Origin: Straminergon stramineum
Lineage: Eukaryota; Streptophyta; Bryopsida; Hypnales; Calliergonaceae
Direction of reading: 5' to 3'
Length of the DNA stretch: 64,000 nt
Assembly (NCBI GenBank): GCA_963920665.1
Contig: OY987273.1
Coordinates: 14,138,501-14,202,500, forward strand
Positions within the stretch are counted from its first letter, which is position 1; the number at the start of each line of letters is the position of its first letter. The notes below the pieces were generated by a model that ran no database searches, was not told the DNA's origin, and was given only the letters and a program-made list of their open reading frames with translations. Made by a program: the position numbers and the translations under genes. This document shows positions 47,860 to 60,731 of this stretch, one piece after another.

Positions 47860-50800
47860 ATGGATATTCACAAACTTGAAGATTTTGCAAACTCGGTGCC
47901 TACGTTACACCCTGATGTTTGTACATGTGACGGGATTCCTCATGCAAAATGGAACTTTAAACTAGTCACTCTCCGTAATGAAGCAAGGGATGATGTCGCA
48001 AATGTAGTCTTATAGAGTGTTGATCTAGATGTTGTGGTAGACAACGACGGGAAGCCTCGTGGCAATGATCGAGTTTCCATTCAAATTGCACAGTCCTTGC
48101 ATGAGGCAAAAGTCCCAACCGGGTGGATGTGATCAATTCACTCCTGGCACTTCAAGCGAGTTTTTTTTTCGGTGTCAGTTTGTATGACCATGACCAGATG
48201 CATATTTACAACACGGCCATGAATGCTACTAATAGAAGAATTTGTAAAGGGGTTTCGATCCTATGAAAGCTTTTGAGAGAGAATGGAGCTTAGTTAATCC
48301 AAAAGAAAGACCATCCTTGTTCCTCAAGCAATCACTGAAGTCTCTACCAAAACTTGTTGTCCAAACAATTGTTTGCAACCTTTTTCACGTGGGCAAATTC
48401 AAGCCATTCATTCTCAACTCCATGTAAACGATGGAGTATATGCTCGAAAGAAGTGTCTTCTTGAGGTGCATAGGTAGATCCACAAAGATCTTGTTGGCAA
48501 GGAGTAGATTACCTTGAAAGGAAGGGAAGTGTGTCCACTAGATGGTGGACCATTCATGGGGGTTCAAAAGCTACCTTTTATAGGTACAAAGAGATGGCCA
48601 AGGATGGGAAGCAAGCAGAGGCGCATGGGAATTTGGGGTCCAAAAAACCAAGGAAACATACTGTACAAACTACTGCGACACTTCGAACATTAGTGGTTTC
48701 TAAAGCTGACAAAATGCCACACAAAATGAAGACACTCGAATCAGGGGAGAAAGTCCCTGCAATGGTTTTGCCATCTGCATTTTGTTGGAGTGATCAATTA
48801 TCAAAAATCAATGAGGCCAATGCAACTTTAAATTTGCAACTAATTTCTTTGAGTGGCTTGAGCAACATTCAACATGCTTCTTTCCCAGAATTTGCTCCAA
48901 AAACACATGAAGACAGTTTCGCTCGATGTGGCTTGTGTGATAAATACAAGCAATTGAGGAATACATGCAATCCACTTTCGTATGCACAAGAGAGGTGGAC
49001 CATTGCTTTGGATACCCACCTTGTGGGCCAAAGGGCCCATAGAGAACTTATGAGGCTTTTCCACCGCAAGGTGGAGAAACCCCCTAGAGTTGGCCAGTGG
49101 GGAGTGTATGGGACACCTACCTAGATTGCGTTCCGAGCAATGGACTCCAACAATGAGACTTTTGAATGAATTTGACCTAAGTAATTCTAAGTAAGAAGGA
49201 GGCAATCCATCTCACATCACCAAATACACCCACTAACAACCTACTATCATCCAATTAAGTTCTCAAATACATTGTAACCACTTTGTATGCCAAAATCTAC
49301 CTCAAATGTGCATTTTGGGGCTCAAAATGACCTAAATGTGATTCTAAGTACTAATCACAGCACATCACATCTCACCCAAACCCTAAAAATTGAGATTCAC
49401 ATTCATGCACTTGCAATCACACCAACCATCCTCACTCAACAACCATTACACTTACAATATCTTCTTAGCAAGGTGCAATTAAAATTGCAATGATTCAATT
49501 AAAATTGTGAAGGATTACACAAAAAACCTCAAATTATGCCTCCTCCAAGGGCAGCAGACCCTCTTCCACAAAAACAGCCGCCATTTTCTTGTCCTTGCTC
49601 CAAATGAGTCGATCTTAGACTTTTTGGAAAGCCAACTTCAAGGCGCACCAGCCCTTCAAATTTCAGCTGATTCAGCCATGTTGTTCTCCCGCCATTGCCC
49701 GCCAAAGTTGGTAGTCTTCCATTGTTGTGGCAGCCAACCTCCCCGCACAAAATCGTCTACCACCGTCGCGTTTTGACTCCGAATTGGGCGAGCCATAGCT
49801 TTTCAGAAAGATAATTTCAATGCGCTCCATCCCTCCAAATTTCAGCTTCATTAAATTCTCCACGCTCCTGAAATCAGCCCTCAAAGTTGACCCTTCAATC
49901 TCAACTCACAATTTTTCCCCCTTCCCAAGCACTTTCCCATCTGACCTCACACCCCTTCATTTTTCACCCATTTTCTTTCAAAAAAAATGGTGAAACCTAC
50001 TTGACAAATTGTCCTAATCTTCCCCTACCCTACTCTTTTGCAATTCATGCTTCAATAGCTCACAAATCACAACCTTCCTCTCAAAACACACACACATCTC
50101 AAGTTCACACAAAAGTTGAGAGAGAGAGGGCTCCAAACCCTAATTTTGCCTATATCCAACTTCCTAACAGATTACTTTTCTAAACTACTTTCATCCTACA
50201 CTAATTCACTGTTAATCCACTAATTTGGTGCAAAATGCGCCAAATTAGTGCAAATCGCGCTAGGTTACTGTAAATCCGCTAATTTAGTGTAAATTGCTCT
50301 ATTTTAGTGTTCCCCCCTCTAACTTGCTGTAAAATCTTATTTTAGTGTTTGTAGCACTATTTTAGTGTTTTATCCACTACACCAGTGTTTAAGTCTTAGT
50401 TTTAGTTTAACTAACTTCTTTTGTGTTTTTTTTTTCTTATTTCTTATTTTTGTGGTTTTTAATTTACTTTTAGTTTCATTTCCTACGTCTAGTCTTTTGT
50501 TTTCATTTTCATTTTTCATTTTTTGTTTTCATTTTCTCATCATTTTACCATTAGCCTAATTTGGTTACTCTACCAATTCTTGCTTAACCTCTTTTTAGTT
50601 TTAACTCCCCATTTTTTCCCTAGAGTTTCCCCTAATTTCCTCCTAATTGCATTTTCTAGCATCTTGCCCTAATTTCATGAAGTTTCCATTGCTATTTAGC
50701 GGAAAACTCCTTAATTGATGGTTATGGCTTAATCCGGAGTATTAACACTTTCAGATTTATAAATTCATGCCTAATGTTTATATTTTTGGATTTTTAAATA

Positions 50801-52314
50801 GTGAACCAATATAATGGTTCACAGAACTGTACTATGTGAATCGGCATATTTCTGAAACATATCCTAAGAAGATGCTAACCATTATCCATGATAAAATGGA
50901 TCACTCCAAGACCGCTTCTCCACACTTCTCTCACAAGACCAAAGCAACAGATTCCTACATGAAAATACCCGTTGCAATTATGAATATGATTGCTCATGGG
51001 CATGGGGATGTTCAATATGCAGACTACAGTTTAGACATTTTTCCAACAAACTAAAATCATACCATTGGGTCCATTGCAAAGTTGTTGCGTGATGTTGAAG
51101 AACCACCAAAGAATTCATTGCACAAGTTATTCTCTGAAAAGGAGACGCAATCCACATTAACTAAGGCGATTTTGGAAGAGGCAAATATTTGCTTGGAATC
51201 TCTCTTTCTTCCTTCGGAAGAATCAATTCCAACTCAACCTTTACCACCAATATTGACTTTGCAGTTGGATAATGCATTAGGGGACAATAAGAATAGATAG
51301 ATTTTTGCTTTTTGTTCCCTACTTGTATACAAAGGGATTTTCCGCAAAGTGTACATCAATTTCCTAATTGTTGGGCACACTCATGAAGACATTGACGCTC
51401 TTTTTGGTTGATGGAGTACTAAATTGAAGACAAACAACTATCCAATACTTCCGAAACTCATGAAATCCTTCATGGATTGCCAAATGCACCCCGTCATTCC
51501 TCATCTCATCGAGAAAGTTCCTAATTTCAAGTGATATGTAGATGGGTATTTGGGCACAGGAGGAGATTTTTTGGAAGGTCATTCTAGATCCCAGCAGTTC
51601 AAGTTTTATATGGATTTCAGTGGATGGCCTTTGATGGAGTATAAAAATCTGTGTACGGACAAGAAGTGGTTGCCAGAGCACGGCAACGGAATTTGTTTGT
51701 GGTCTGAGACTAAAGATGGGCGTCCAATAGTTCCAAGCGATGATCCACCACCTTTAGTTTCCAAGAAGATGCATTCTCTCGATGAGATCAAGAGAGGTTT
51801 GAACGGTTTCATTGCACACTAGAGCGGAATGGTAGACGATGACCAATCTAGAGAATTTAGGAGGAAGAATGGCCCTATAAAAGAGTATTGGAAAGGTGTT
51901 CGAACAACTCTTGATGCACCTCTAGAGCCGCATGAGACATTACTACATGAATTCTGGCCGGCTTTGAGGATCATCCATGATGAGGCAGATCGTAGGGATA
52001 GGGATGGTACACTACCTAAAGGGGATGCAGAGGATGCACCCTTTGTTGGACGAAGGTATGATCGTCCCCGTGCTTCTTTCCGTGTTAATCGCGATATGTT
52101 CACAGATTATTTTGTTGTGGTGCAGCTTGCTAATGGTGACTCCAAGCCATTACGACTTGCTAGAGCCATTACGAATCCAAATCCGGATCCAAGGCATATG
52201 AATATGATCCAAATCCAATATTGGATGCCAACTTCAGATCCACACATTAACATTGAAACATATGAGGATGGGACACAAAAAATGGGAATGTGTGGTGAGA
52301 AAATCGAGCAATAA
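47860..52314 (+). pseudogene. DUF7869-like transposase, copy B (split by an insertion)
   Basis: Start chosen at ATG 47860 (MDIHKLEDFANSV), homologous to the N-terminus of copy A. TAG at 48014. Then GGSKATFYRYKEMAKDG at 48556 (helix-turn-helix-like), CGLCDKYKQL near 48940, and a break at 49048. The reading frame resumes at 50829 (YYVNRH), continues with IIHDKMDHSKTASP, LQLDNALGDNKNR (51250-51300, then TAG), GHTHEDIDALFG (then TGA) at 51376 and on to the C-terminal block RASFRVNRDMF and ITNPNPDPRHMN, ending at TAA 52312. The Asp/His-Asp core motifs are kept. At least four in-frame stops lie outside the insertion. Compared with copy A it is clearly a different subfamily, not a recent duplicate. 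Confidence 0.75.
49049..50823. mobile_element. 1.78-kb insertion, probable solo LTR
   Basis: Interrupts transposase copy B between the codons for REL and YYVNRH. The host sequence GAACT occurs at 49044-49048 and again at 50824-50828, a 5-bp target duplication; removing the insert and one copy restores the frame. The insert starts TATGAGGC and ends GGTTCACA, so it ends in CA but starts TA and not TG; a single G-to-A change would explain this. It has no protein domains, and holds a CCACCGCAAGGTGG hairpin near its start and GAGAGAGAGAGGGCTCC near 50120. Length and 5-bp duplication fit a solo LTR. Confidence 0.7.
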
Positions 52315-53032
52315 AGCCAACGTGGTCGAGCACAAATTGTATCATGACCGCTTGGAAGCCACGTATGCGAGAGGGCACTTTAGATCGAAGGGTGGTAATT
52401 CCGAAGCCACAAATTGACATCATCAAAGCATCAGTGGAAGCCTTCACAGCTAATTCAGACGATGATGAGTCTATGGCGGAAGGATGAATAGTGTGTAGGT
52501 ATATAAGTAGTTTTTGTTGTAGGGTGTGAAGTGGCATGGACTTTGCATTTACATGTTTTGAGATGTTCGCAGAAATATATTTTGTCCATTTTATTAAGGT
52601 AGTTTGATTGTGTTACAATTGTTGATTTCTATTAATAGTATATTTTATCTTCTTATTTTTCTCCAATGTTCTGCATTAAGTGTATTCATTTGAATTTTTT
52701 GTAATAAAGATGTTTTAGATGTTAAAGTTTGGTATCAACAACCTAAAGATTAGTCCTTTCGTAGATGCACCTCTCAATTTCAAGAAATGTCTCAATTGAT
52801 GACATCTTGCATGATTTAAAGTGTATATTTTTAATGAAATAAAAGTGTTCAAAAGATAAATGCGGCTTTTTCCTGCTATTTATAGCAATAGTAAATTAAT
52901 TAAATATGTACTTCGACATTTTAAAGTCTCAATTTATTGAATTGTCTCAATTTAATGAACTCTTTTGTTTTCTAAATATAGAAGGGAATTAAAATGAGGC
53001 AGTAGCTTGTCTCAAATAAACGACTAAGGCCT
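52315..53032. other. 3' flank of copy B with MITE-like remnant
   Basis: Non-coding. From about 52820 to 53032 there are words shared with the 363-bp MITE (GTCTCAATTTA, TTCTAAAT, AAGGCC in the same order), so it may be a diverged relative without clear ends. Confidence 0.3.
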
Positions 53033-53199
53033 TAAATCTATTAAGCTTTATATGGTGATACTGACCTATATCTCTTCCTTCAACCCTTCTCACACCCTAG
53101 GAACACACATAAAATATCTGTAGAAACAAAACGCATATTGGGATATCTAGTAAGTTGTGAAAATATAAAGACTTTATAGGAGAGGATAGAAACTACTGA

Positions 53200-53648
53200 G
53201 GATTTAGGGATCATACGCAGGGATGTGTTCTCCTATATTTTGTAGTGCCCTAGTGCATTCCTCACAACCAATATAGAAGGAATCAAAACAGCCCCGTACC
53301 ACCTAGTGATCCTTCCCTTCTCCAGCATTGGCTGAATTGGAGGGGAGTGCCTCCGTCCTACATTCCAACACATCATATTGTAAACCCAGTATGTAACGTA
53401 CTTTGGAGGTTACACTACACACATACAAGAACAACAACAAATTGACTGGAAGATTCGGAAATAATATCGAGCTGCTATTGGTGTAGGTGATACTAGCGGT
53501 GCTAAGAATGTTGCCTTTTGTTGTTCTTCTACCCTAAAACCGGATCCTTCCTCTTTACTACTATATTCTTCACTACCCCCGTCTTAATCATCAACTATAC
53601 CCGCGGTGGAATTTCCTCTCCCTCCTTCTCCATCTGAGGAAACAAGCC
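53200..53648 (-). pseudogene. Possible downstream exon of the RING-like gene, copy B
   Basis: Counterpart of 10693-11144, read from an acceptor at about 53649 through SGFRVEEQQKATFLAP and PPKYVTYWVYNMMCWNVG. It has a TAG within the acidic start and another before PPKY. No family recognised. Confidence 0.35.
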
Positions 53649-54248
53649 CTACACCAAAATACAATCTTCAATTCAATAAACCATGTTATATTGCAGATTT
53701 GGGTACAAACCTAAAAACATGTTACAAGTCACAGTACAAAATGTACAACTTCGTGTAATTTATATAGAATCTTTATACAAATGATACAATCCACGTCAGA
53801 ACAAAATGTACTAGAATACTACAATGACTGCCTAAGTACTAACAACATGGAAACCTATACAAATTGTATTAACTATACTACATCATGTACAACAAGAAGG
53901 ACAATATAAAACATGAAGTACAAATTAAGGACCCCTAGAACACATGTGTGTAACAATGTATCTGAAATATTATTGAATTGTACAAACTTGAGATATAAGA
54001 ATACAAACAATACAACTAGAAGGGCAATAGTAAACAACAAGTACAAAGTAGTGATCTCCAAATACCCTTTCGATAAATATTTGTATAAAACATAAAAAAA
54101 ATGTATAGAATTGACTTGGCTTGATACGAACTATACAACTAGTACTACGTAATCTACATTCCTCTCAATCCTAAGCTAAACAAACCACGTGAAAGTAACA
54201 AAAGTGTAAATAGCTTTCACTATGTATACCAATCAGTGTGAAGGTTTA

Positions 54249-55928
54249 CTAATCAAAATGCGGTTGAACAATATCACCTTCTTCCTTAACAACTATTTTA
54301 CATTGATGGATGGTTGTACAAAATTTTGTTGCTACGTCACTCCTAGTTGCTAATCCTCTAGTGCTAGTAGTTGCACACTTTGTCGTTAACTTTGTCCACT
54401 CTTCACTTCCACCTCCAAGACATCTATAGCCATGAACACCTCTCCAAACAAAACTCATAATCCATTCCATTGGTTGAATTTGCTTGCAACCCAAAGCAAA
54501 GCATTTTGTGCCCTTAGTGAAGTTTACCAATGCACACCATGGGTGATAAAGGTGTCTACAAGTAGAGACAACCATCTCTGAATGAGGGAAGGGAAAACCA
54601 CACAAGAAGCAATCGCCTACTTGGATGGAACCTCCTCCACTGCCTGCTTCCCTTGCAATGTACACCAACGGCAATGGTTGCAAGTGAAAACCACATGATG
54701 CACGGCCAAGGTAAGCATGTTCCTCCTGCAAAGCATGAACCTGCATCCGCATTTTGACAACTTGGTGGCGTTTGAGGTAGAGAGTCTCTTCTAAAGTAGA
54801 GGCCGACTTCTCCAACTTCTTCACTTTCTTTTATATGCCATGTACTAAATCATTGTACACATTTACCTTCTCCCTTAACTTCAAGTTCATTGTTGCATCC
54901 TTAGTCAGTGCATGTAATTGTTTCTTGTCACTCTTTTGTTTCAACTTCATAATCTTCACTATTCCCCTGTGGTGATTCAAAGTCTCGACATGCGATTCTT
55001 TTGCTGTAGAAGCCTCTTGCTTAGCATCCATCCCTACCTTGAGCTCTAAGTTCTCCACCATCAACAATCGACCCAAATATTCCAATCTGGAATTGCACTC
55101 TTCTTCCTCCAAAACTATTCCACCTATTGAGCTCCCTCTCCCCTCGCAAACCTCTAACTACAACTCTCGGTGGTCCACGTGAAGTTTTCCCCAAGCAGTG
55201 CGACCTACCTTACCAATCTACTTCACCTTTGCATTCATCTTCTCCAACCTAATAAGATTTCTCCTGTGAGCTTGTTGTTGAGTCTTGTTTGTTTCTTCCC
55301 CATACGCAGCCTAATTGACCGCTATATTTTCTTCTTCCAAAACAATCCCCCAAGCCATCTTGTGACGAAGCAAAGTACGTGGAAATCCTCGTTGATAGAG
55401 CGCTAATAGGAGCTCTTTAATCCTCTTCTAGACCCTCTCTAACTTCACTTCCTTCCAATTGTAGCCATAACGTCCACCTTTCCCCATTGGCAGTCCAAAT
55501 AGGGCCACGCATTTTCTATCATCAAATTGTTTGCCTTGCTACTTTGTTAAGCGATTTGGAAGTTGTTGTTCGTCCTTGAATATATACTTCTTTACAAAAT
55601 CAACCCTGGTGAATAGCAGTGGGGGTTTAGAGAGCTATTCCCGCTCATAGTCAACATCGAACTCCCCATCGTCTCCACTGGTGTTGCCGTCACCCTCCTC
55701 ACAGCCTTCACCCTTGAAGTTGCCATCACTGCCCTTGCAGTCTTGGCTTCTGTCACTAGCATTACCCTCCTAAGTACCCTCGCCTTCGTCGCCTTCCTTA
55801 CTATCCTCACTCACCTCCGCTTCTACAAGTTCCTCATCATCTTCCACTACCTCCTTGTCCCTAGAGGTCTCTGTGGTTGAACGTGCCCGCAGTATCAAGG
55901 CAAACCCTTTGCCTCTCACTCTAGCCAT
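54249..55928 (-). pseudogene. Coiled-coil / RING-like zinc-finger gene, copy B
   Basis: Same 560-codon frame and same length (1680 bp) as copy A, from ATG 55928 (MARVRGKGFALILRARST) to TAG 54249. The RING-like finger (CFLCGFPF ... CRHLYHPWC ... CFALGC, then KQIQPMEW) is intact here, followed by a C-terminal region ending DIVQPHFD. In-frame stops: seven TAG and one TAA, all upstream of the finger. Three of them face sense codons in copy A: 55158-55160 (CAG), 55539-55541 (TGG) and 55311-55313 (TGG). No frameshifts. The uninterrupted 191-codon 3' part could still be read if transcribed, but I see no evidence that it is. Confidence 0.65.
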
Positions 55929-56026
55929 TTTGTTTAGTTTTGCACCCAAAATTAAAAGCATGATCAGAAAATTTAATAGAATGCTTAGAAGCGGAGTACG
56001 CAAAGTACAACTAGGATGCAGGGTTA

Positions 56027-56788
56027 AGTGAGACCTATCATCCATAACCTAAAGTGCAATTAACGAATTTGATTAGATCGTAAGGGAAATGAGAAAGTGG
56101 ATAGAGAACAATGCCATAGAGATCTAAACCCTACACCTAGAACATTTTCTTGGAGAGGAAATAAAAGTAAATATGTGGAAGTTTACTAAAACCATCTACT
56201 AATACGAAGAAATCATAGTGAAGGGGAATTCTACACCTCTAAAAATAGTATGACTAGCACGAAATTACAATGCAATGCATACAAAATGTATGCACAGTAC
56301 AACTAGGAATTGGTGTTTGCTCGGTGGCTTCCTCCATAGTCTAAAGTAGGATTCACACATTTGATTGGACCATGAAGAAACACGACAAACAAACAATGCA
56401 ATCCAAATCTATATTGTAAATGCAATACAATTCTTAAGCATAGTATATACCCAAAACAAAGGTTTTACGAGGAGGGATAGCCTTGACACAATTCAACTCC
56501 TCCCTTCCCACCCCGTTCAATCACATTAGAATGTTGAAATGGAGCTCCACAGATAGACTAAATTGCTGCCTAAATGGCAGGTAGTGGAGCCATGCTCATT
56601 GCAATCCCCCAATAAAGCCGCTGAGAAACTTTGAAATCCAATGCATGTCGACTTCGTGAATTGGGTTTTTCATGCATGAAAATCCACCCTAAATCATAGA
56701 TAGGAAACTTTTTTTCTAAAATGGAGCTGCACAAACCATAGAATTATCAAGAACAACTACAAAACAGAAAACAATGTAGGGATACAAG
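56027..56788. repeat. 0.76-kb duplicated unit, copy 2
   Basis: Counterpart of 36280-37040. The match ends exactly where TAGGGTTGACGAAAG begins, which marks the left end of the neighbouring hAT element. Confidence 0.8.
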
Positions 56789-56824
56789 TAGGGTTGACGA
56801 AAGTGAGTGTCCCGGGCAAAATTG

Positions 56825-56945
56825 CGTCCAAAAATCAGACGTCCGGACGTCCGGACCCTGCGGATGCTGCGTCTCCGGTGGGTAAAAAACACCGTCTGCA
56901 AATTTACCCTGGGTAAATGCAAACGGGCGGACGGGCGGCTAGTGG
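56825..56945. repeat. Left subterminal GC-rich motifs of the hAT element
   Basis: Contains GACGTCCGGACGTCCGGAC, an internal palindrome, and CGGGCGGACGGGCGG. This is sharply GC-richer than the flanks. Confidence 0.55.
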
Positions 56946-57413
56946 CTAGTTATTTAATACAAAGTTTCAACTCCTTCAAGTAAACTTTGATTCCTTGAAT
57001 GCTTTTTACAATAACATATGGAGTTATGAACTATCCTTTGTAGTGTACTCAACCAAAAAAATTGTACACTATAATTGCAATTATGAATTATCAAGGGAAA
57101 GGATTAAAAAAAAAATTCAAAATTCTCTTCACCTTGAAAATTACCAAATCTATGATTCTATGACAATCATGAAGTCAAAATTGTTGCATTGTATATGTAT
57201 CTTGCAATGTATCATGCTTCATACAAAGAAAGAGGAACACAATCAATTTTGGGGGGGACTTCTTCTTGGTTTTGCAATTAAAAAAAAAATAATCATATTT
57301 TCAACATCAATAAGCAAACTCCAACTGCAATAGAAACTTCAAACAATCAATTGCCATTACATGCTCAATTTATCATAAGCACCTAAACACCTAAGCCTAC
57401 ATCCCTTGAATCT

Positions 57414-60400
57414 CTAAGGCTTGTAATCACTATCTCCTTTCACCTCAGCCCCGCTACTCTCACATCTAGTTCCCCATTGGTCGTCTTCATCGCTAGATGT
57501 CTCTTCCATGTCGTTTGATGAAGATTGTACAATTTTCACTCCTTTTTGTACTTGGGTAGATGTCAATGATCTCATTGATCTACCGGTCTTCTTCTCCATT
57601 TTGGCTCTTAATATAGCCTTACCAATGCCTTCCTTAAGGCTAGGGATTGTTTTCATTTTCTTCTTTGACCCCACTTGATAGGTATCAAGTGGGGTTCTAC
57701 CCACATTCGGTCTCTTGCTTGGAGAGGTAGCAAAGGGTTGTATCATTCTTTTTTTACGAGCTTTAATGGAGTCTTCACCCTGTGATATCTCTGCTTTTGG
57801 CACTCCTAGAATAATTAATTGCATTGCCTTGAAAGACTGCGATGTGTGGCCTAATGATTTCAAGGAATGGCGTGGTGGATGGCCCCGATGTTGAATAAAC
57901 ATTGAAGCCAATGTCTCATCCTTATCATCATCATCGGTACATGATAAAATGATTCGACTTGGATTGCCTCCGGAACTCATCTCTTTCATAGGAGACAAAT
58001 GTCTTTTTCCAAGCCGTGATTTCCTTGAACCATCCAATGTCGTGGCATCACTTTTAAATAGTGCATGTGGAGGAGTGCTACGTGGTGGTTCGGGAGAATC
58101 TTCCATGAGGTGTATTTTGCCAACACCATTGTTGACAAAAATTGGGCTGCTTGACTCCATCGAACATGCTTCAACATTGTCTTGTACTTCGTGTGGTTTG
58201 GCATTTCCAATATTTGCTTCAACACATTTCTTGCTTGCCGATACCACTATTGACGCAACAATTCCATTGGACACGTTCATTTCAACGTTCACCTCACATC
58301 CTTCTTTCTCTTCATGTTGGTCATTTTTTTCTACCGCCATTATCGGGGATGGAGCATCGGAAATGGGAATCACTTCATCCTTTTCAAGATTCCCATCATT
58401 CGCAACCGTTGTCCTATTGGTCGCCCTTATCTCTACATACGTATCCTCCACGTTTGGTAGAAGATTTTTGCTACTCATGAATCCGGTTCCATCCACAAAT
58501 CTAGCTATCGAAGGTACATCATCATCAAGCCCGCAATCATCCTCATCTGATCGAAACTCATACATGTCTCCATCCTTGACTCCGAAGTCTTCATTGTTTT
58601 GATTAGGAGTCTCAAACATTTCTTCGTCAGAATTGTGCATATCATAATTCACAGCATCTCTATCATCAGATACAGATTCATCATCCTTGTCTTTCGAGAT
58701 AGGCCCTTCCGAATCTTCGGACTCCATGTTGTCATGGTACCACTTCTTTTCATCCTTCTCCTTCGATGCAGCTATGGAATTGGTATATACATATACCAAA
58801 TCGGCTCCTCTCTGTGGCCTCAACTTGTTTCGGGATTTGTTGTGAACAAAAGAGTAGTTACTCCAATTTCATTCACATGAAGATGATGACACCGGTTGGG
58901 CCAAAATCCTCTTTGCAATTGGAGCAATGAGCTTACCACATGCACCTTCAAAATCCCACCAAGTATGTGCTGACAATTTCTGCTTGACCAGATCCAACAT
59001 GTCATGGAACGGAGGATCTCGGTGTCGAAATGCTACAAATTCCTTCACTACGTCAAGATAAGTTCCTGGTTGACATATTTTCCTGATAATGCGCTTGCAT
59101 GCATCTGTTGCATCTTGATTGTTAGCTAGTTCTTTATCGTGAAGAAGGTAAGGGTTCAAAAGAGCTCCTTCATAATGTAGATCGGTCTCTACCATTTCAC
59201 GTCGCTTACCAAACACCTTTTCGATAGGAATGGCTAAGTCCAAGGACAAACCAAAAGACTCTTGTCGTAAAGAGAAGACATGCTTCTCTAAATTCCTCAT
59301 GATGTGCAATATCTTGCCCATGCATGGTGTTTTTGCATCCAAATCCCGTAGACCAAACACCACAGGAGCCATCAATTCTCGGAAATAAGTGGCACGGGCC
59401 CAAAAATGCTCATCTAAAATTGTCTTCTTCACCTCTCGAGACTCTGTACGAGATTTTGCGTTCTTCGTGTCCTGTAACTTGAGCACATATTCTACCCATT
59501 GTGAATCCACCACACTTTGTTGCAATCCAGTCTTGACCTTCAACAAACGAGAAATCATAAAGAAATTGGAGGCAAATCTTCTTTTCACCGACATCAATAA
59601 GCTATTCTTCGTTTCGTGCTTTTGAAATATAGCTAGTGGCATATGCTGCAATCGGAAGAACTTCACAACGGTTTGGGCCTTTTCCACTAGCTCCTTCAAC
59701 CATTCTTGCTTCCCCCAATCTTGAAGCAACAAATTCAAGGCGTGCACCACACAACCTTGAAAGAAAATGTGCGGATATTTACTAGACACCATATTCCATG
59801 CTGCTGGATTTACAGGAGCGTTGTCTATAGTCTCTTGCACAACATTTGTGGGGCCTATTTGTTCTATAAAATTTTCCAAGATAGAGGCCAAAAAAGGAGC
59901 ATTCTTTTCGATTCTACTTGTATCCACCAATCTCAGAAATTGCTCACCTACAGAAGATACAAGCATGGCATTTATCAATGGTCGATTGGTAACCAAGCTC
60001 CATCCATCAATAGACAATGTTGCTCCAAACTTCCGAATGCTATCTTCGATTTGACTATGAAGCTTTGTTTTGATGTCGGTCTTTGCTTGGTCAAGCAATT
60101 TATGGCGTAAATCATGATACAATGGTGGAGCGTAGGGCCCACGGTACTCAGCTGTTTTTCTCACTACTTCTTTAAATGTCGGATTTCGAGCTACGGCAAA
60201 TGGTATGTTTGCCGCATAAAAGAAATTGGCCCACACTACATTCAAATTGCGTTTTCCTGCGGAATCAAAGCCATCCACTAGACTACTCTGTCTTTGAGGT
60301 CTACTACCTGATGCCCTTGGAGTGTCACGATCACTGGATGTTTTTATAGTTCGGTTTACTTTGGATCCTACACCAACAAATTCTTCCGGTGCTGCGCATG

Positions 60401-60731
60401 AGTCCTCTTGAGTAGAACGTGTCATACCCCTCTCATTTGAAAAATCCCTCTCGACCATATGCATGCTACCAACATTTACATTGTCAATGATCGATCTTTG
60501 CGGGAATGCCCCATTAGATCGAAGAAATAGGATTCGAACATCCAGCATCAATTGCAAATAAAGATTCACTCCTGTATCATGAACACCTGATGGGCCTTCA
60601 TATCCTAAATGGCTCAACATATGGCTTATCTTCTTTGCAAACACCGAGTTGCAAGCCTTGCACTTTACCTTACCGATTGATGGGATACCATACCAACCAG
60701 ACCAATCCTTGCTCATAGTGGCAAGGCACAA
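57414..60731 (-). pseudogene. hAT (DUF659) transposase, one nonsense codon
   Basis: One frame of 1105 codons from ATG 60731 to TAG 57414, broken only by TGA at 58869-58871. Order: BED-like finger VKCKACNSVF ... HMLSHLGYEG (residues ~24-45); a linker with RASGSRPQRQSS; DUF659-like region with ATLSIDGWSLVTNRPL (a catalytic Asp candidate), INAMLVSS, TIDNAPVN and FFQGCVVHALNLLLQDWG; a middle helical region; and across the TGA the hAT dimerisation motif NWSNYSFVHNKSRNKL, RPQRGADLVYVYTN. About 420 residues of acidic, Ser-rich tail follow (DDDVPSIARF, SSDEDDQWG), longer than I expect for a hAT protein. The TGA sits where CGA (Arg) would fit. Apart from it this is the best-preserved gene in the window. 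Confidence 0.85.

Larger units (their letters stand above)
53033..56018. repeat. 3-kb duplicated unit, copy B (no MITE)
   Basis: Counterpart of 10157-13514. The MITE site is empty here (ATACTGAC at 53058-53065 runs straight into CTATATCTC). On the right it is joined, nine bases further on, to the 0.76-kb repeated unit at 56027, a junction absent from copy A. Confidence 0.85.

Noticed and set aside
57949..58602. 217-residue plus-strand ORF opposite the hAT gene
   Set aside because: Antisense shadow of the acidic tail, which is in frame with the transposase; Ser/Leu-rich content mirrors the Asp/Glu/Ser codons.
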